From Uliginosibacterium aquaticum (GTDB taxonomy: Bacteria > Pseudomonadota > Gammaproteobacteria > Burkholderiales > Rhodocyclaceae): a stretch of DNA of 64,000 bases. The DNA lies in contig NZ_JABCSC020000003.1 of the NCBI RefSeq assembly GCF_012972705.2, positions 744,001 to 808,000 on the forward strand, written 5' to 3'. Below, piece by piece: positions 8,364-18,687 of the stretch; position 1 is the stretch's first letter; every line of letters starts with the position of its first letter. Both the position numbers and the translations under genes were made by a program. Below the pieces are notes generated by a model. It was not told the DNA's origin. It worked only from the letters and a program-made list of their open reading frames with translations, and searched no databases.

Positions 8364-10499
8364 TCAGAAGCTGTACTGCGCGCCAAGGGTGAAGCTGCGG
8401 CCGCTGCCGGGCGACACCCACAGCGTGCTGTAGGAGCTGGTGTAGTACGTGGTGTCGAAGAGGTTGTCGATATCCAGCGTGAGGCGCAGCGACTTTGTCG
8501 GGCGCCAGTACGCATTCAGGCGTACCGTGGTGTAGGCCGGCAGATTGAAGGCGGGGCTGCCTGCGTTCGCTTCGGCCTGGGTGCGGGCCTGGCCAAGACG
8601 CTCGCCTACATAGGTCGCTCCGCCGCCTGCGCCATAGCGCTGACCATTGCTGAACGCGTTCTCGTACATTGCCATGGCACTGGCGACCACCGCAGGCACA
8701 TTGAGCAGGCTCTCGCCGATGGCCAGGGTGTTGTCGCGCAGCACTTCGACCTGGGTGTAGGACACGGCGCTGTTGACGCGCCAGCGCGGGGTGATCTGGC
8801 CGGAAAACTCCAGCTCGGCGCCACGGCTGCGCACTTCGCCGGCGGCGACCGAATAGCTGCTGTTCTGCGTATCCGCGGTCAGCACATTCTGTTTGCGGAT
8901 CTGGAACAGCGCGGCGTTGGCGGCCAGCTTCTTGTCCGTACTTTCCCACTTGCTGCCCAGCTCGAAAGAGCGCCCCTTCTCCGGCTCGAAAGCTTCGCTG
9001 TTGCGATCAGAGCCCGCGTTGGGGCGGAAGGACTGGCCGCTGTTGGCGAACAGCGTCCATTGCTTCGAGGGCAGCCAGCTCAGCCCCAGGCGTGGTGAGG
9101 TGGCTGACGGCGATTGCTCCGTGGTGCTGCTGGTGCGGCGGTTCTGCAGCGACTGGCTGTAGTTGTCCACACGCAGGCCGGCCATCAGGCGCCAGGCTTG
9201 CGCCAGACTGATCGAGTCTTGCAGGTAGAAGGCGTTGTTGCGCTGGGTTTCGTAGGTGTCGGTGTTGGCCCCCGGCGTGGGTTGAGCCTGGCCGTAGATC
9301 GGGTCATAGATGTTGATCGCATAGGGCGAGGCGGAACTGGGGTTGGCGCGCAACATCACCGTATCCATGGTGTAGCGATAGGTTTCGTAGCCGAACAGGA
9401 TTTCGTGCGGCGTGCTGGCGAGCTCAAGATTGCCTTGCAGCTCGGCCTGGAAGCCCAGGTCCTGCGAGTCGTAATCGCGGTAGCGGCGCTGGCGGCGCAG
9501 GCTGCCATCACTTTGCAGGGCGGACGCTTCGGTCGAGTAACCCTCGAGACTGGTCTCGCGCTCCGAGAGCACGAAGCGACTCAGCCAGGCATCGTTCCAG
9601 ATGTGGGTCAGGATGGCCTGTGAGTTGGCGTTGCGCAGGGTGACCTTGCCATCGGAGGGCTCGCCAAGAAAACGCTCGCGCGGAATCTGGCCGAGTTGGC
9701 CATTTACAGCGACCACACCGCGATCGAGCGGCGCGGCATGGCGCAGGTACTCGCCCACGAATTCAAGCTGGGTGTCGGCACCCATTTTCCAGGTGAAGGC
9801 GGGGGCCACAACCTGCCGATCGGAATCCGTGTAGTCGCGGAAACCGTCGCGGCTTTCGGCGGCTAGGTTCAGGCGATAGGCCAGGTTCTCGCTCAAGGGG
9901 CCGGTGCTGTCCAGCGCGGTACGCCAGTAGCCATGGCTGCCCGCGTAAGTCTCGATCGAGTTGGCGGCTTGCCACAACGGGCGCTTGGAGACGATGTTCA
10001 GCGTGCCCCCCGGTTCGCTGCTGCCATACAGCGCGGCGGCCGGGCCCTTGAGGAATTCGATGCGCTCCACGCTGGCCAGATCGCGCGGCGCGTTGAAGCC
10101 ACGGCTGGCCGTCATGCCGTTGAGCAGGGTGGCGATGCCGGTATTCTCGTTGCCGGGCAGTCCGCGCACGGCGACGTTGTCCCACAGACCACCAAAACTG
10201 TTCTGGCGCGAAATCCCGCCCACAAAGTCGAAGACATCATCCAGGCGCGTGGCGCCCAGATCGTCGATGGCCTGCTTGGTGAAGACCCGGATCGATTGCG
10301 GCACTTCGCGTACCGGCAGGCTGGTTTTGGCGGCAGTGGCTTCTTCCGAAAGATAGCTACTGCTGCTGCTGCGACCCACCACGGTGATGGCCTCCAGCTC
10401 GACAGGGGCCTGCTGGGACTGGGCCTTTGCGGCCAGCGGCGAAAGTGTGGTCAGGACGGCGAGGCTCAGGTGTTTGATATTCAGCTGGGGGGTATTCAT
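8364..10499 (-). CDS. TonB-dependent receptor, siderophore/metal-chelate type
   Basis: A 711-residue outer-membrane receptor of the FhuA/FoxA class. It has a signal peptide (about 1-27), a TonB box region around ELEAITVVG, a plug domain with the typical VPQSIRVFTKQ, GGISRQNSFGG and VERIEFLKGPAA segments, and a 22-strand barrel ending in a C-terminal Phe (LGAQYSF). It would move a chelate across the outer membrane using the proton-motive force. The start is ATG 10499 because GGAG lies six bases upstream; a TTG two codons earlier is in frame. Neighbours are a DUF2946-like gene upstream and the ABC importer downstream, so the substrate is probably shared. Confidence 0.92.
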   Translation of the reverse strand: MNTPQLNIKHLSLAVLTTLSPLAAKAQSQQAPVELEAITVVGRSSSSSYLSEEATAAKTSLPVREVPQSIRVFTKQAIDDLGATRLDDVFDFVGGISRQNSFGGLWDNVAVRGLPGNENTGIATLLNGMTASRGFNAPRDLASVERIEFLKGPAAALYGSSEPGGTLNIVSKRPLWQAANSIETYAGSHGYWRTALDSTGPLSENLAYRLNLAAESRDGFRDYTDSDRQVVAPAFTWKMGADTQLEFVGEYLRHAAPLDRGVVAVNGQLGQIPRERFLGEPSDGKVTLRNANSQAILTHIWNDAWLSRFVLSERETSLEGYSTEASALQSDGSLRRQRRYRDYDSQDLGFQAELQGNLELASTPHEILFGYETYRYTMDTVMLRANPSSASPYAINIYDPIYGQAQPTPGANTDTYETQRNNAFYLQDSISLAQAWRLMAGLRVDNYSQSLQNRRTSSTTEQSPSATSPRLGLSWLPSKQWTLFANSGQSFRPNAGSDRNSEAFEPEKGRSFELGSKWESTDKKLAANAALFQIRKQNVLTADTQNSSYSVAAGEVRSRGAELEFSGQITPRWRVNSAVSYTQVEVLRDNTLAIGESLLNVPAVVASAMAMYENAFSNGQRYGAGGGATYVGERLGQARTQAEANAGSPAFNLPAYTTVRLNAYWRPTKSLRLTLDIDNLFDTTYYTSSYSTLWVSPGSGRSFTLGAQYSF

Positions 10500-10586
10500 G
10501 GACAACTCCAGAAGGCAGACGTGTGCGTATCCCGGCCGGGCGCGTAGCGCTGGCCAGAGTGTGTGTGTGCTACGGGGAGCCTGGGT

Positions 10587-10925
10587 TCAGGCTGCGTCTG
10601 GAGGGTCGCGGGGGAAGTGCAGCCAGCTACGGGTGAGGGCTGGCGGAGCAGGCAGCTCACGCCTTGGCGCAAGGCTGAGGCTGAGCGGATGGTGTGCGTC
10701 TGGTGGCGCAAGCCTCGGCGCGATCAGGTGGGCAAATATCTGGCACTGGCTGCAGAGAGGGTGAGCCAGGCCTTCGTCGCTATCCGCTGGAGTGCTCTGC
10801 TCGAAGCTGGTCTGCGGGGCCTGCTCGAAGTGCTCTGCCCAATGCAGGCTGCAGATGAGCGAGGCGTTCAGCCAGAGGATCAGGAGCAATGCGCGCAGGA
10901 TCAGCAATTGTCCGCGTGAGCGCAT
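10587..10925 (-). CDS. Small secreted/membrane DUF2946-like protein
   Basis: A 112-residue protein with an N-terminal basic segment, a hydrophobic helix (residues 8-27) and a short region with LCSQC, giving a CxxC pair as in DUF2946 proteins that often lie beside TonB receptors for metals. The C-terminal third is rich in Pro, Leu and Arg. The start ATG 10925 puts the hydrophobic helix at the N-terminus; an earlier ATG at 11000 would place 25 residues before it. It is the first gene of the receptor-importer operon. The family call is tentative and a role in metal handling is inferred from context. Confidence 0.55.
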   Translation of the reverse strand: MRSRGQLLILRALLLILWLNASLICSLHWAEHFEQAPQTSFEQSTPADSDEGLAHPLCSQCQIFAHLIAPRLAPPDAHHPLSLSLAPRRELPAPPALTRSWLHFPRDPPDAA

Positions 10926-11066
10926 GCCTGCCCCCAGCGCATGTTTTTGGCGGGAGACGGGCCTGAGCTGCTTGAACGGAAAGAGGGTGGGGCTTCTCAT
11001 GCGTGGCGCGACAGCTTCAGGCGCCGTGTCAATGGGAGGTTGCGGATTCCAACACAAGTCATTCTT

Positions 11067-11087
11067 ATATGCAACCATGTTGCGTAT
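11067..11087. promoter_or_regulatory. Palindromic operator candidate for the receptor-importer operon
   Basis: Two 9-base arms, ATATGCAAC and GTTGCGTAT, flank CAT with a single mismatch. On the minus strand the arm merges into TTGCATATAAGAAT, which offers a TATAAG -10-like element. An inverted repeat of this size at the presumed promoter is what a dimeric metal-sensing repressor would bind. It is not the classical Fur box, and I do not assign a regulator. Confidence 0.45.
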
Positions 11088-11109
11088 GGTGGCATATCTG
11101 CCGCAGACA

Positions 11110-11133
11110 CCAAAGCCCATGCCAGGGCTTTGG
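11110..11133. repeat. Short inverted repeat (hairpin)
   Basis: CCAAAGCCC and GGGCTTTGG are separated by six bases. It lies 40 bp from the palindromic operator candidate, in the gap between add and the DUF2946-like gene. No T-run follows on either strand, so it is not a standard terminator. Confidence 0.5.
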
Positions 11134-11233
11134 TGCGCGCAGCGAGGAGGATGCAGGGCAGGCCACTGTTTCCGGAGTGGTCCAGGAGGCCGCTGGATTG
11201 TCAGCGAAGAGTTTCAGAACCACCGCAGAGCGC

Positions 11234-11273
11234 TTTGGGGTATCGCGGAGAGCGGGCTCCGCTATGCCCCAAA
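11234..11273. repeat. Long imperfect inverted repeat downstream of add
   Basis: Two 17-base arms (11234-11250 and 11257-11273) pair with two mismatches around a six-base loop. No T-run follows. It could be an mRNA-stabilising hairpin at the 3' end of the add transcript or a Rho-associated structure. Confidence 0.5.
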
Positions 11274-11303
11274 TTTGCGCCTGTTTCACCGCTTTGGTGC
11301 TGA

Positions 11304-11327
11304 GCAATCGTTTGCGCAAACGATTGC
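11304..11327. promoter_or_regulatory. 24-bp perfect palindrome made of two degenerate PurR-type half operators
   Basis: The palindrome is GCAATCGTTTGC joined directly to GCAAACGATTGC. Each 12-base half differs by one base from the operator core GCAAACGTTTGC found three times in this locus. It lies 17 bp beyond the add stop codon. With no loop and no T-run it is a poor terminator, so it may be an auxiliary operator or a Rho-independent-like pause hairpin. Confidence 0.4.
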
Positions 11328-11344
11328 CCGTGTTTTCAGACCTT

Positions 11345-12391
11345 TCAGGCGGTGGAGCGTACGAGCCATTGATCGAGTGCTTGCATGGCTTTCAGGCGCT
11401 GGGATTCGTCCAGGAACGAGGCCCTGATGGCGTGCCGGGTCAGGCGTACGGCTTCGGTGATGGAGAGCCCCAGGTGTTGCTCCAGGCTGGAAAACTCTTC
11501 ACTGAGCGTGACGCCTGACATCAGCCGGTTATCGGTGGAGCAGGATACCGACAAGCCTGCAGCCAGCATGCGGCGGATCGGGTGCTCGGAGAGCGATGCC
11601 ACCGTGCCGGTATGCACGTTGCTGCTGGGGCAGACTTCGAAGTGCAGGTTCAAGGCGCGTGCCTCGGCGAGCCAGGCCGCGCCGGTGGCGTCATCCGGGG
11701 GCGCCATGATGTTTACGCCATGGCCGATGCGGCGGGCACCGATCTGCGCGGCTTCCAGTACGCGGCTGCCAAGGTCCGCTTCGCCGGCGTGGCAGGTCAG
11801 GCCCAGCCCGGCTTCGCGGGCCACGCGGTAGGCCGCTTGGTGGCTGCCTGGCGGGTAATTGAGCTCGGCACCGGCCAGGTCAAAGCCGACGACGCCTTGA
11901 TCGCTGTAGCGCGCTGCCAGGCGGGCGGTGCGCAGCGAGGCTTCGGGCGTATCGGTGCGCATGGCACAGAGAATCAGGCCGCTGGCCAGGCGGCTCTCCT
12001 TCAGGCCGCTCAGCAAGGCTTCGACGACCGCTTCCGGTGCGATACCGAAAGGCTCCAGCAGCAAGGGTGCCATGCGGAACTCGGCCAGCACGCAGCCGTC
12101 GAGAAGCGCGTCCTCAGCCGCCTCGAAGGCAACGCGCTGGCATGCGGCTGCGCTGGCCATGGCTTCAACGGTGAGGGCAAAGCCTTGCAGATAGCGCACC
12201 AGGCTGCCCGAGTTGGCGTTGCTCTGCATCCATTGCGCCAGTTCTGCAGCGCTGCCGGCAGGCACGGCAATTCCGCGCTCAGCGCACAGGTCCAGCAGGG
12301 TCTGGGCCCGCAGGCCGCCGTCCAGATGTTCATGCAGCAAAGCCTTGGGCATGGACGGCCAATTCACGGTGCCGGGGGTGGGGTGAGTCAT
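11345..12391 (-). CDS. add: Adenosine deaminase
   Basis: A 348-residue cytoplasmic zinc amidohydrolase that converts adenosine and deoxyadenosine to inosine and deoxyinosine. Visible metal and catalytic motifs are HEHLDGGLR near residue 20, TCHAGEAD in the middle, and CPSSNVHTG followed by STDNRLMSG. The last of these places it with the shorter bacterial/actinobacterial-type enzymes rather than the E. coli type. The start is ATG 12391, with AAGGA eight bases before it. It is transcribed divergently from the nucleoside importer operon, with a PurR-type operator between them, and feeds inosine to the purine nucleoside phosphorylase of that operon. Confidence 0.92.
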   Translation of the reverse strand: MTHPTPGTVNWPSMPKALLHEHLDGGLRAQTLLDLCAERGIAVPAGSAAELAQWMQSNANSGSLVRYLQGFALTVEAMASAAACQRVAFEAAEDALLDGCVLAEFRMAPLLLEPFGIAPEAVVEALLSGLKESRLASGLILCAMRTDTPEASLRTARLAARYSDQGVVGFDLAGAELNYPPGSHQAAYRVAREAGLGLTCHAGEADLGSRVLEAAQIGARRIGHGVNIMAPPDDATGAAWLAEARALNLHFEVCPSSNVHTGTVASLSEHPIRRMLAAGLSVSCSTDNRLMSGVTLSEEFSSLEQHLGLSITEAVRLTRHAIRASFLDESQRLKAMQALDQWLVRSTA

Positions 12392-12525
12392 TGTTGTTGT
12401 CCTTCCTGGATTGATCTGATCTTGGAGCAAGAATTGCTCGTCCTGCAACAGCAGGTTTCAGGCCAGCACGAGCGTCACATTTCTATAACCAAAGTTGGCA
12501 TGGAGCCTGCTTATACTTTCTCAAT

Positions 12526-12539
12526 GCAAACGTTTGCAG
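12526..12539. promoter_or_regulatory. PurR-type operator between add and the nucleoside importer
   Basis: A perfect 14-bp palindrome, TGCAAACGTTTGCA, matches the E. coli PurR/LacI-family core. It sits 8 bp after a TATACT hexamer (12513-12518) that could be the -10 of the importer operon, so a bound repressor would block the start. The regulator is probably the LacI-family protein encoded second in that operon. Confidence 0.75.
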
Positions 12540-12578
12540 AGCGTGAATCAAATCCCTTTGATGACAGGAAGCCAACAG

Positions 12579-13556
12579 ATGAGTAACGCACTGAAATTTG
12601 TTCATCGCATCGGGCTGATGAGTTTAGTGCTGGGTTGTAGTGTCGCAGCGGCCGAGCCAGGCATCGTCTATGAACTGGGCGGCAAGTTCGACAAATCTTT
12701 CAACGAGGCGGCCTATCGCGGCGTCGAGCGTTGGAGCAAGGAGACCGGGCAGCGCGTGGCTGAATTCGAGGTCTTTGCCGAGACCCAGCGCGAGCAGGCA
12801 TTGCGCCGGATGGCTGAGCGCGGCACCAATCCGGTGATTGCGATCGGCTTTTCACAGCAGTCCGCCGTTGCCAAGGTTGCCAAGGATTTTCCCGGGAAGC
12901 GCTTCGTGATCATTGACGAAGTGGTGCCCTTGCCGAACGTCCAGTCGATCCTGTTCAAGGAGAACGAAGGCAGCTACCTCGTCGGCGCACTGGCGGCGCT
13001 CTCCAGCAAGAGCGGCAAGATCGGTTTCGTTGGCGGGATGGATGTGCCGCTGATCCGCAAGTTTCAGTGCGGTTACGAGCAGGGAGCGAAGTTCGTCAAT
13101 CCGGGGGTGGAGGTGATGGCCAGCATGACCGGCACCACTGGGGCGGCCTGGAACGATCCGGCACGAGGCGGTGAGCTGGCCCGGGCGCAGTTCGCGCGTG
13201 GTGTCGATGTTGTGTTTGCGGCGGCCGGCGGCACCGGGACCGGTGTTTATCAAGCGGCCAAGGATGCCCGCAAGCTGGCCATCGGCGTCGACAGCAATCA
13301 GAACTACATGCAGCCGGGCACCATGCTGACCTCGATGATCAAGCGGGTCGATGAAGCGGTGTATCAGGCGCTGGTGACTACACGCACGGGGCTCTCAGTG
13401 ATGGGCCTCAAGGAGGGCGGTGTGGATTACGCGCTCGACAAATACAACGCGGCACTGATCTCTTCAGAGATGACCAAGAAGGTCGAGACGATCAAGGCCG
13501 ACATCATCTCCGGTCGTGTGAAGGTTCCCGACTATGTCAATGGCGTTTGCAAGTAA
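12579..13556 (+). CDS. BMP-family nucleoside-binding protein (PnrA/NupN-like)
   Basis: A 325-residue periplasmic receptor of the basic membrane protein family. Characterised members such as PnrA bind purine nucleosides for ABC import. The N-terminus is a signal peptide; a Cys at residue 19 in LVLGCS could make it a lipoprotein, although the lipobox is imperfect. Family motifs visible are GGKFDKSFNEAAYRG near the mature N-terminus, GFVGGMDVPLIRKFQCGYEQG and FAAAGGTGTGVYQAAKD. The start is ATG 12579, with AGGAA upstream. It heads an operon running through the regulator, importer and salvage enzymes to 22835. Confidence 0.9.
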   Translation: MSNALKFVHRIGLMSLVLGCSVAAAEPGIVYELGGKFDKSFNEAAYRGVERWSKETGQRVAEFEVFAETQREQALRRMAERGTNPVIAIGFSQQSAVAKVAKDFPGKRFVIIDEVVPLPNVQSILFKENEGSYLVGALAALSSKSGKIGFVGGMDVPLIRKFQCGYEQGAKFVNPGVEVMASMTGTTGAAWNDPARGGELARAQFARGVDVVFAAAGGTGTGVYQAAKDARKLAIGVDSNQNYMQPGTMLTSMIKRVDEAVYQALVTTRTGLSVMGLKEGGVDYALDKYNAALISSEMTKKVETIKADIISGRVKVPDYVNGVCK

Positions 13557-13574
13557 GCCGACAGGACACAAGGC

Positions 13575-14578
13575 ATGAGTACGATCAAGGATGTCGCCGC
13601 GCGGGCCGGCGTGTCGTTCACCACGGTTTCCCATGTGCTCAACGGCACGCGGCGGGTGAGCGATGCAGCACGTGCCAGGGTGGAACAGGCAGTGGCCGAA
13701 ATGGGCTATGCGCCCAGCGCCGTGGCGAGGGCACTGAAAACCAGTGAAACCTTCGTGTTCGGTGTGCTGGTGCCCAACATCACCAACCCCTTCTTTGCCG
13801 AGCTGACGCGCGGAATCGAAGAGCGCTGCCGGCAGACGGACTACTCGGTGTTCCTGTGCAATACGGACGATGAGTCCGAGCTGCAGACGCACTATCTGCA
13901 AACTCTGCTCGAGCGGCGCGTGGATGGGCTGCTGCTGGCGGCGGCGGCTGGTGAGCCGGAGCCGCTGGTCAGGCGTCTGGGTTTTGCGCGCGTGCCGACG
14001 GTGGTGGTGGAGCGGCGTATTCCGGGTCTGGAAGCGGATCTGGTGCGGGTTGATCATGACGCAGGGGCGCGCCTGGCCGCGTCCCACCTGGCGGCGCTCG
14101 GACACCGGCGGATTGCCTGCCTGTCCGGCCCGTCGCGTTTCCTGGTTAGTCGCGAGCGCACGGCAGGCTGGGTCGCCGGCTTGCAGGAGGCGGGTATCGA
14201 AATCCGTGCCGACTGGATGCTGGAAGGGGATTTTTCTGCGGCGGCTGGCCATGCGCTGGCGCATGAGTTGCTCCGCCAGCGCGAGGTGACGGCCATCCTG
14301 GCCGGTAACGACATGATGGCCATCGGGGTGCTGCGTGCCGCGGCCGAACTGGGCGTGTCCGTACCCGGCGAGCTGTCCGTGATCGGCTTCGATGGCATCG
14401 ATATGGGCAGCTATATGTTCCCGGCATTGACTTCGGTCGGCCATCCGATCCGTGAGCTTGGCGAGATGGCGGCATCGGTGCTGCTCGAGCGTCTGGGCAA
14501 GCGCGTGTTGCCGGTCCGTGAGGTAGTGATGGCGCCGCACCTGATCGAGCGCGCTTCCACCGGACCGGCGCCGAAAGG

Positions 14579-14582
<4 letters not shown>
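13575..14582 (+). CDS. LacI-family regulator with PurR-like DNA-binding head
   Basis: A 335-residue repressor. Residues 1-45 form the helix-turn-helix STIKDVAARAGVSF, then TTVSHVLNG. The hinge helix is SAVARALK, almost the same as SAVARSLK of E. coli PurR, with the Leu that intercalates into the central CG of the operator. Residues about 60-330 are the periplasmic-binding-protein-like effector domain. The head predicts the operator GCAAACGTTTGC, which occurs in front of its own operon and twice in front of the TonB/nuclease operon. The effector is probably a nucleoside or purine base, inferred from context. The gene overlaps the ATPase gene by 4 bp. Confidence 0.92.
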
Positions 14583-16158
<1,576 letters not shown>

Positions 16159-16162
<4 letters not shown>

Positions 16163-17313
16163 TCAGCTTCTTCAAATCGGGCGCGACCCCACCGATGCCT
16201 CGCTGGGCAGAGCTGGTGCTGATGCCGCTGGTCAATCTCGCCATCGCGTTTGCGCTGGCGGGGGGCGTCGTGGCGCTGGTCGGGCAGGCGCCGGGGCTGG
16301 TGCTGGAAACCTTGCTGCAGGGCGCTTTTGGCAGTCTGCGCGGAGTTTCCTACACGCTGTATTACACGACCAGCTTCATCTTCACCGGACTGGCCGTGGC
16401 ACTGGCTTCGCATGGCGGGCTATTCAATATCGGTGCGGAGGGGCAGGCGAGCATCGGCGGCCTGGGCATTGGCCTGCTGGCGCTATGGCTCTCGAACAGC
16501 CTGCCCTGGTATCTGATGTGGCCCCTGCTGCTGATTGCCGGCATGGGCTTTGGGGCCCTGTGGGCCGCCGTGCCGGGCTATCTGCAGGCCTGGCGGGGCA
16601 GCCATGTGGTGATCACCACCATCATGTTCAACTTCATGGCCAGCGCCTTGCTGAGCTATCTGCTGGTGCATCAGCTCAAGGTCAATGACGGCATGGCCGT
16701 AGAGAGCGCCCCCTTCGGTGCATCGGCCCACCTCTCCGGGATTCATCAGGTGCTGGCGAGCCTGGGAGTGGAATGGCCGTCTTCCCCGCTGAATCTCAGC
16801 TTCGTGCTGGCGCTGGGGGCCGCCGTGGCGGTGTATCTGCTCTTGTGGCGCAGCCGTGCGGGCTTTCGCCTGCGCGCGTTCGGATCCAGCGCCAGCGCTG
16901 CCGAATATGCCGGTATCAATCCGCGTCATCAGACCCTGTTGGCGATGGCCTGCTCGGGAGCGCTGGCGGGGATGGTCGGGATGAACGAGATCGCTGGCGT
17001 GAATGACAAGCTGTTGCTGGATTTCGTGGGTGGCGCAGGCTTCACCGGCATCGCGGTGGCGGTGATCGGGCGCAATCATCCGTTCGGGATCGTGATGGCC
17101 AGCCTGTTGTTTGGTGCGCTGTTTCAGGGAGGCGCGGAAGTGGCTTTCGAAGTCCAGGGCTTCACCCGTGACATGGTGGTGATGCTGCAGGGCCTGATCG
17201 TGCTGGTCTCCGGCGCAATGTCGCATGTGGTGGCCGGGCCGGTGGCGCGCCTTGTGCACGCGTGTTCCCGCCGTGAGGCATCTTTTACCGAAAAGGAGAC
17301 GCAGCATGGATGA
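16159..17313 (+). CDS. Nucleoside ABC importer permease 1 (NupP-like)
   Basis: A 384-residue inner-membrane permease of the BPD_transp_2 class. It shows about nine hydrophobic helices, an IGAEGQASIGG segment (near residue 95) conserved in BMP-type permeases, and the cytoplasmic coupling stretch LRAFGSSASAAEYAGIN (near residue 240). It forms half of the membrane channel for nucleosides. The ATG overlaps the ATPase stop, and the gene overlaps permease 2 by 8 bp. The order binding protein, regulator, ATPase, permease, permease resembles known nupNOPQ-type loci with a regulator inserted. Confidence 0.92.
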
Positions 17314-18256
17314 GCTCATGCTGGGCACCCTGCTGGCCTCAACCCTGAGGGTGGCGACCCCGCTGATCCTGTGCGCGCTGGCGGGCGTGCTGGCGGAGCG
17401 TTCCGGGGTGATCGACATCGGTCTGGAAGGCAAGATGCTGTGTGCGGCCTTTGCTGCCGGTGCCGCCGGTGCCGTCTGGGGGAGCAGTTTTGTGGCTCTG
17501 GCGGCCGCCATTGGCGTGGCGTTCGCCCTGTCCATGCTGCATGGCTATGCCTGCGTGATCCATCGCGGGGATCAGGTGGTGTCGGGGATGGCGATCAACA
17601 TCCTTGCGGCGGGGCTGACCGTGGTGCTGGGCATTGCGTGTTTTCATCAGGGCGGGCAGACCCCTGCGCTGCCCGATGAAGTGCGCCTGCGTGCCTTGTG
17701 GCCGGAAGCGCCGGAGGTGCTGGGGGATCTGATCGGCAATGGTCTGGCCGGCTACAACGTGCTGGTCTATCTGGCGCTGGCACTGGTGCCCGGGGTCTGG
17801 CTGCTGTTGCAGCAGACCCGCTTCGGGCTGCGCTTGCGTGCCGTTGGCGAGAACCCTCACATGGTGGATGCCGCCGGCGTATCGGTGCATGGCCTGCGCT
17901 TCTCAGCACTGGCGCTCAACGGGTTGTTGTGCGGGCTGGCAGGCAGCTATCTGGTGCTGGCCCAGAACGCCGCTTTCGCCCCGCATATGACCGCAGGGCG
18001 GGGCTACATGGCGCTGGCGGCGATGATCTTCGGCAAGTGGCGTCCCTTGCCTGCCCTCGCCGCCTGCCTGCTGTTCGGTTTTCTCGATGCACTGGCCATC
18101 CGCCTGCAGGGTGCGGTGCTGCCGGTCATCGGCGAGGTGCCGGTGCAGTTCATCCAGGCACTGCCTTATCTGATGACCGTGATCCTGCTCGCCGGGTTCA
18201 TGGGCAGTTCCCAGGCCCCGGGGGCTTTGGGTCGTCCCTATCTCAAGGAGCGCTGA
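17306..18256 (+). CDS. Nucleoside ABC importer permease 2 (NupQ-like)
   Basis: A 316-residue inner-membrane permease, partner of permease 1. It has the conserved RSGVIDIGLEGKMLCAA segment near residue 30 and the coupling stretch LRAVGENPHMVDAAGV near residue 190, both typical of BMP-type importers. The start is ATG 17306, with AAGGAG eight bases before it. The longer open frame begins inside permease 1 in another frame and is not used. It is followed after two bases by cytidine deaminase, so import and salvage are one transcription unit. Confidence 0.92.
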   Translation: MDELMLGTLLASTLRVATPLILCALAGVLAERSGVIDIGLEGKMLCAAFAAGAAGAVWGSSFVALAAAIGVAFALSMLHGYACVIHRGDQVVSGMAINILAAGLTVVLGIACFHQGGQTPALPDEVRLRALWPEAPEVLGDLIGNGLAGYNVLVYLALALVPGVWLLLQQTRFGLRLRAVGENPHMVDAAGVSVHGLRFSALALNGLLCGLAGSYLVLAQNAAFAPHMTAGRGYMALAAMIFGKWRPLPALAACLLFGFLDALAIRLQGAVLPVIGEVPVQFIQALPYLMTVILLAGFMGSSQAPGALGRPYLKER

Positions 18257-18258
18257 GC

Positions 18259-18687
18259 ATGTCAGCCATTGTTTTACCCGAATCGATTCGCACGGCCCTG
18301 TGGAAGACCGCGCTGGATGCACAGCTGCGGGCTTACGCGCCGTATTCGCACTTTCTCGTTGGCGCTGCGGTGCTGGATGAGCATGGCTGCATCCATGCCG
18401 GCTGCAATGTCGAGAACGCGGCTTACCCCGAGGGGCTGTGTGCCGAAGCCGGGGCGCTCAGCACGATGGTGCTCGCAGGTAGCCGGGCGGTGAAAGCCGT
18501 GCTCGTCGTGGGTGAAGGCCCGGGGCTGGTGACGCCCTGTGGCGGCTGCCGCCAGAAGCTGCGTGAATTTGCCTTGCCCAACACCCCCATTCTCATTGCA
18601 GACAGGCAGATGGTGCGCGCCAGCTTCACGCTCGCCCAGCTGCTCCCAGAGAGCTTTGGTCCGGAACATCTTAAAAATGACAAATGA
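18259..18687 (+). CDS. cdd: Cytidine deaminase
   Basis: A 142-residue zinc enzyme of the homotetrameric type that converts cytidine and deoxycytidine to uridine and deoxyuridine. Zinc and catalytic motifs are CNVENAAYPEGLCAE, with the catalytic Glu of the CAE motif, and PCGGCRQ with the two further Cys ligands. The residue after CAE is Ala where many homologues have Arg (CAER), a small departure near a zinc ligand. The start is ATG 18259, after CAAGGAG. It passes deoxyuridine to DeoA and overlaps the next gene by about 11 bp. Confidence 0.92.
   Translation: MSAIVLPESIRTALWKTALDAQLRAYAPYSHFLVGAAVLDEHGCIHAGCNVENAAYPEGLCAEAGALSTMVLAGSRAVKAVLVVGEGPGLVTPCGGCRQKLREFALPNTPILIADRQMVRASFTLAQLLPESFGPEHLKNDK

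Noticed and set aside
8362-8949. An upstream extension of the family 5 binding protein
   Set aside because: The added residues are the wrong frame of the receptor gene, and a Tat leader begins exactly at ATG 8361/8355.
11304-11327. A Rho-independent terminator for add
   Set aside because: The palindrome has no loop and no T-run on the minus strand.
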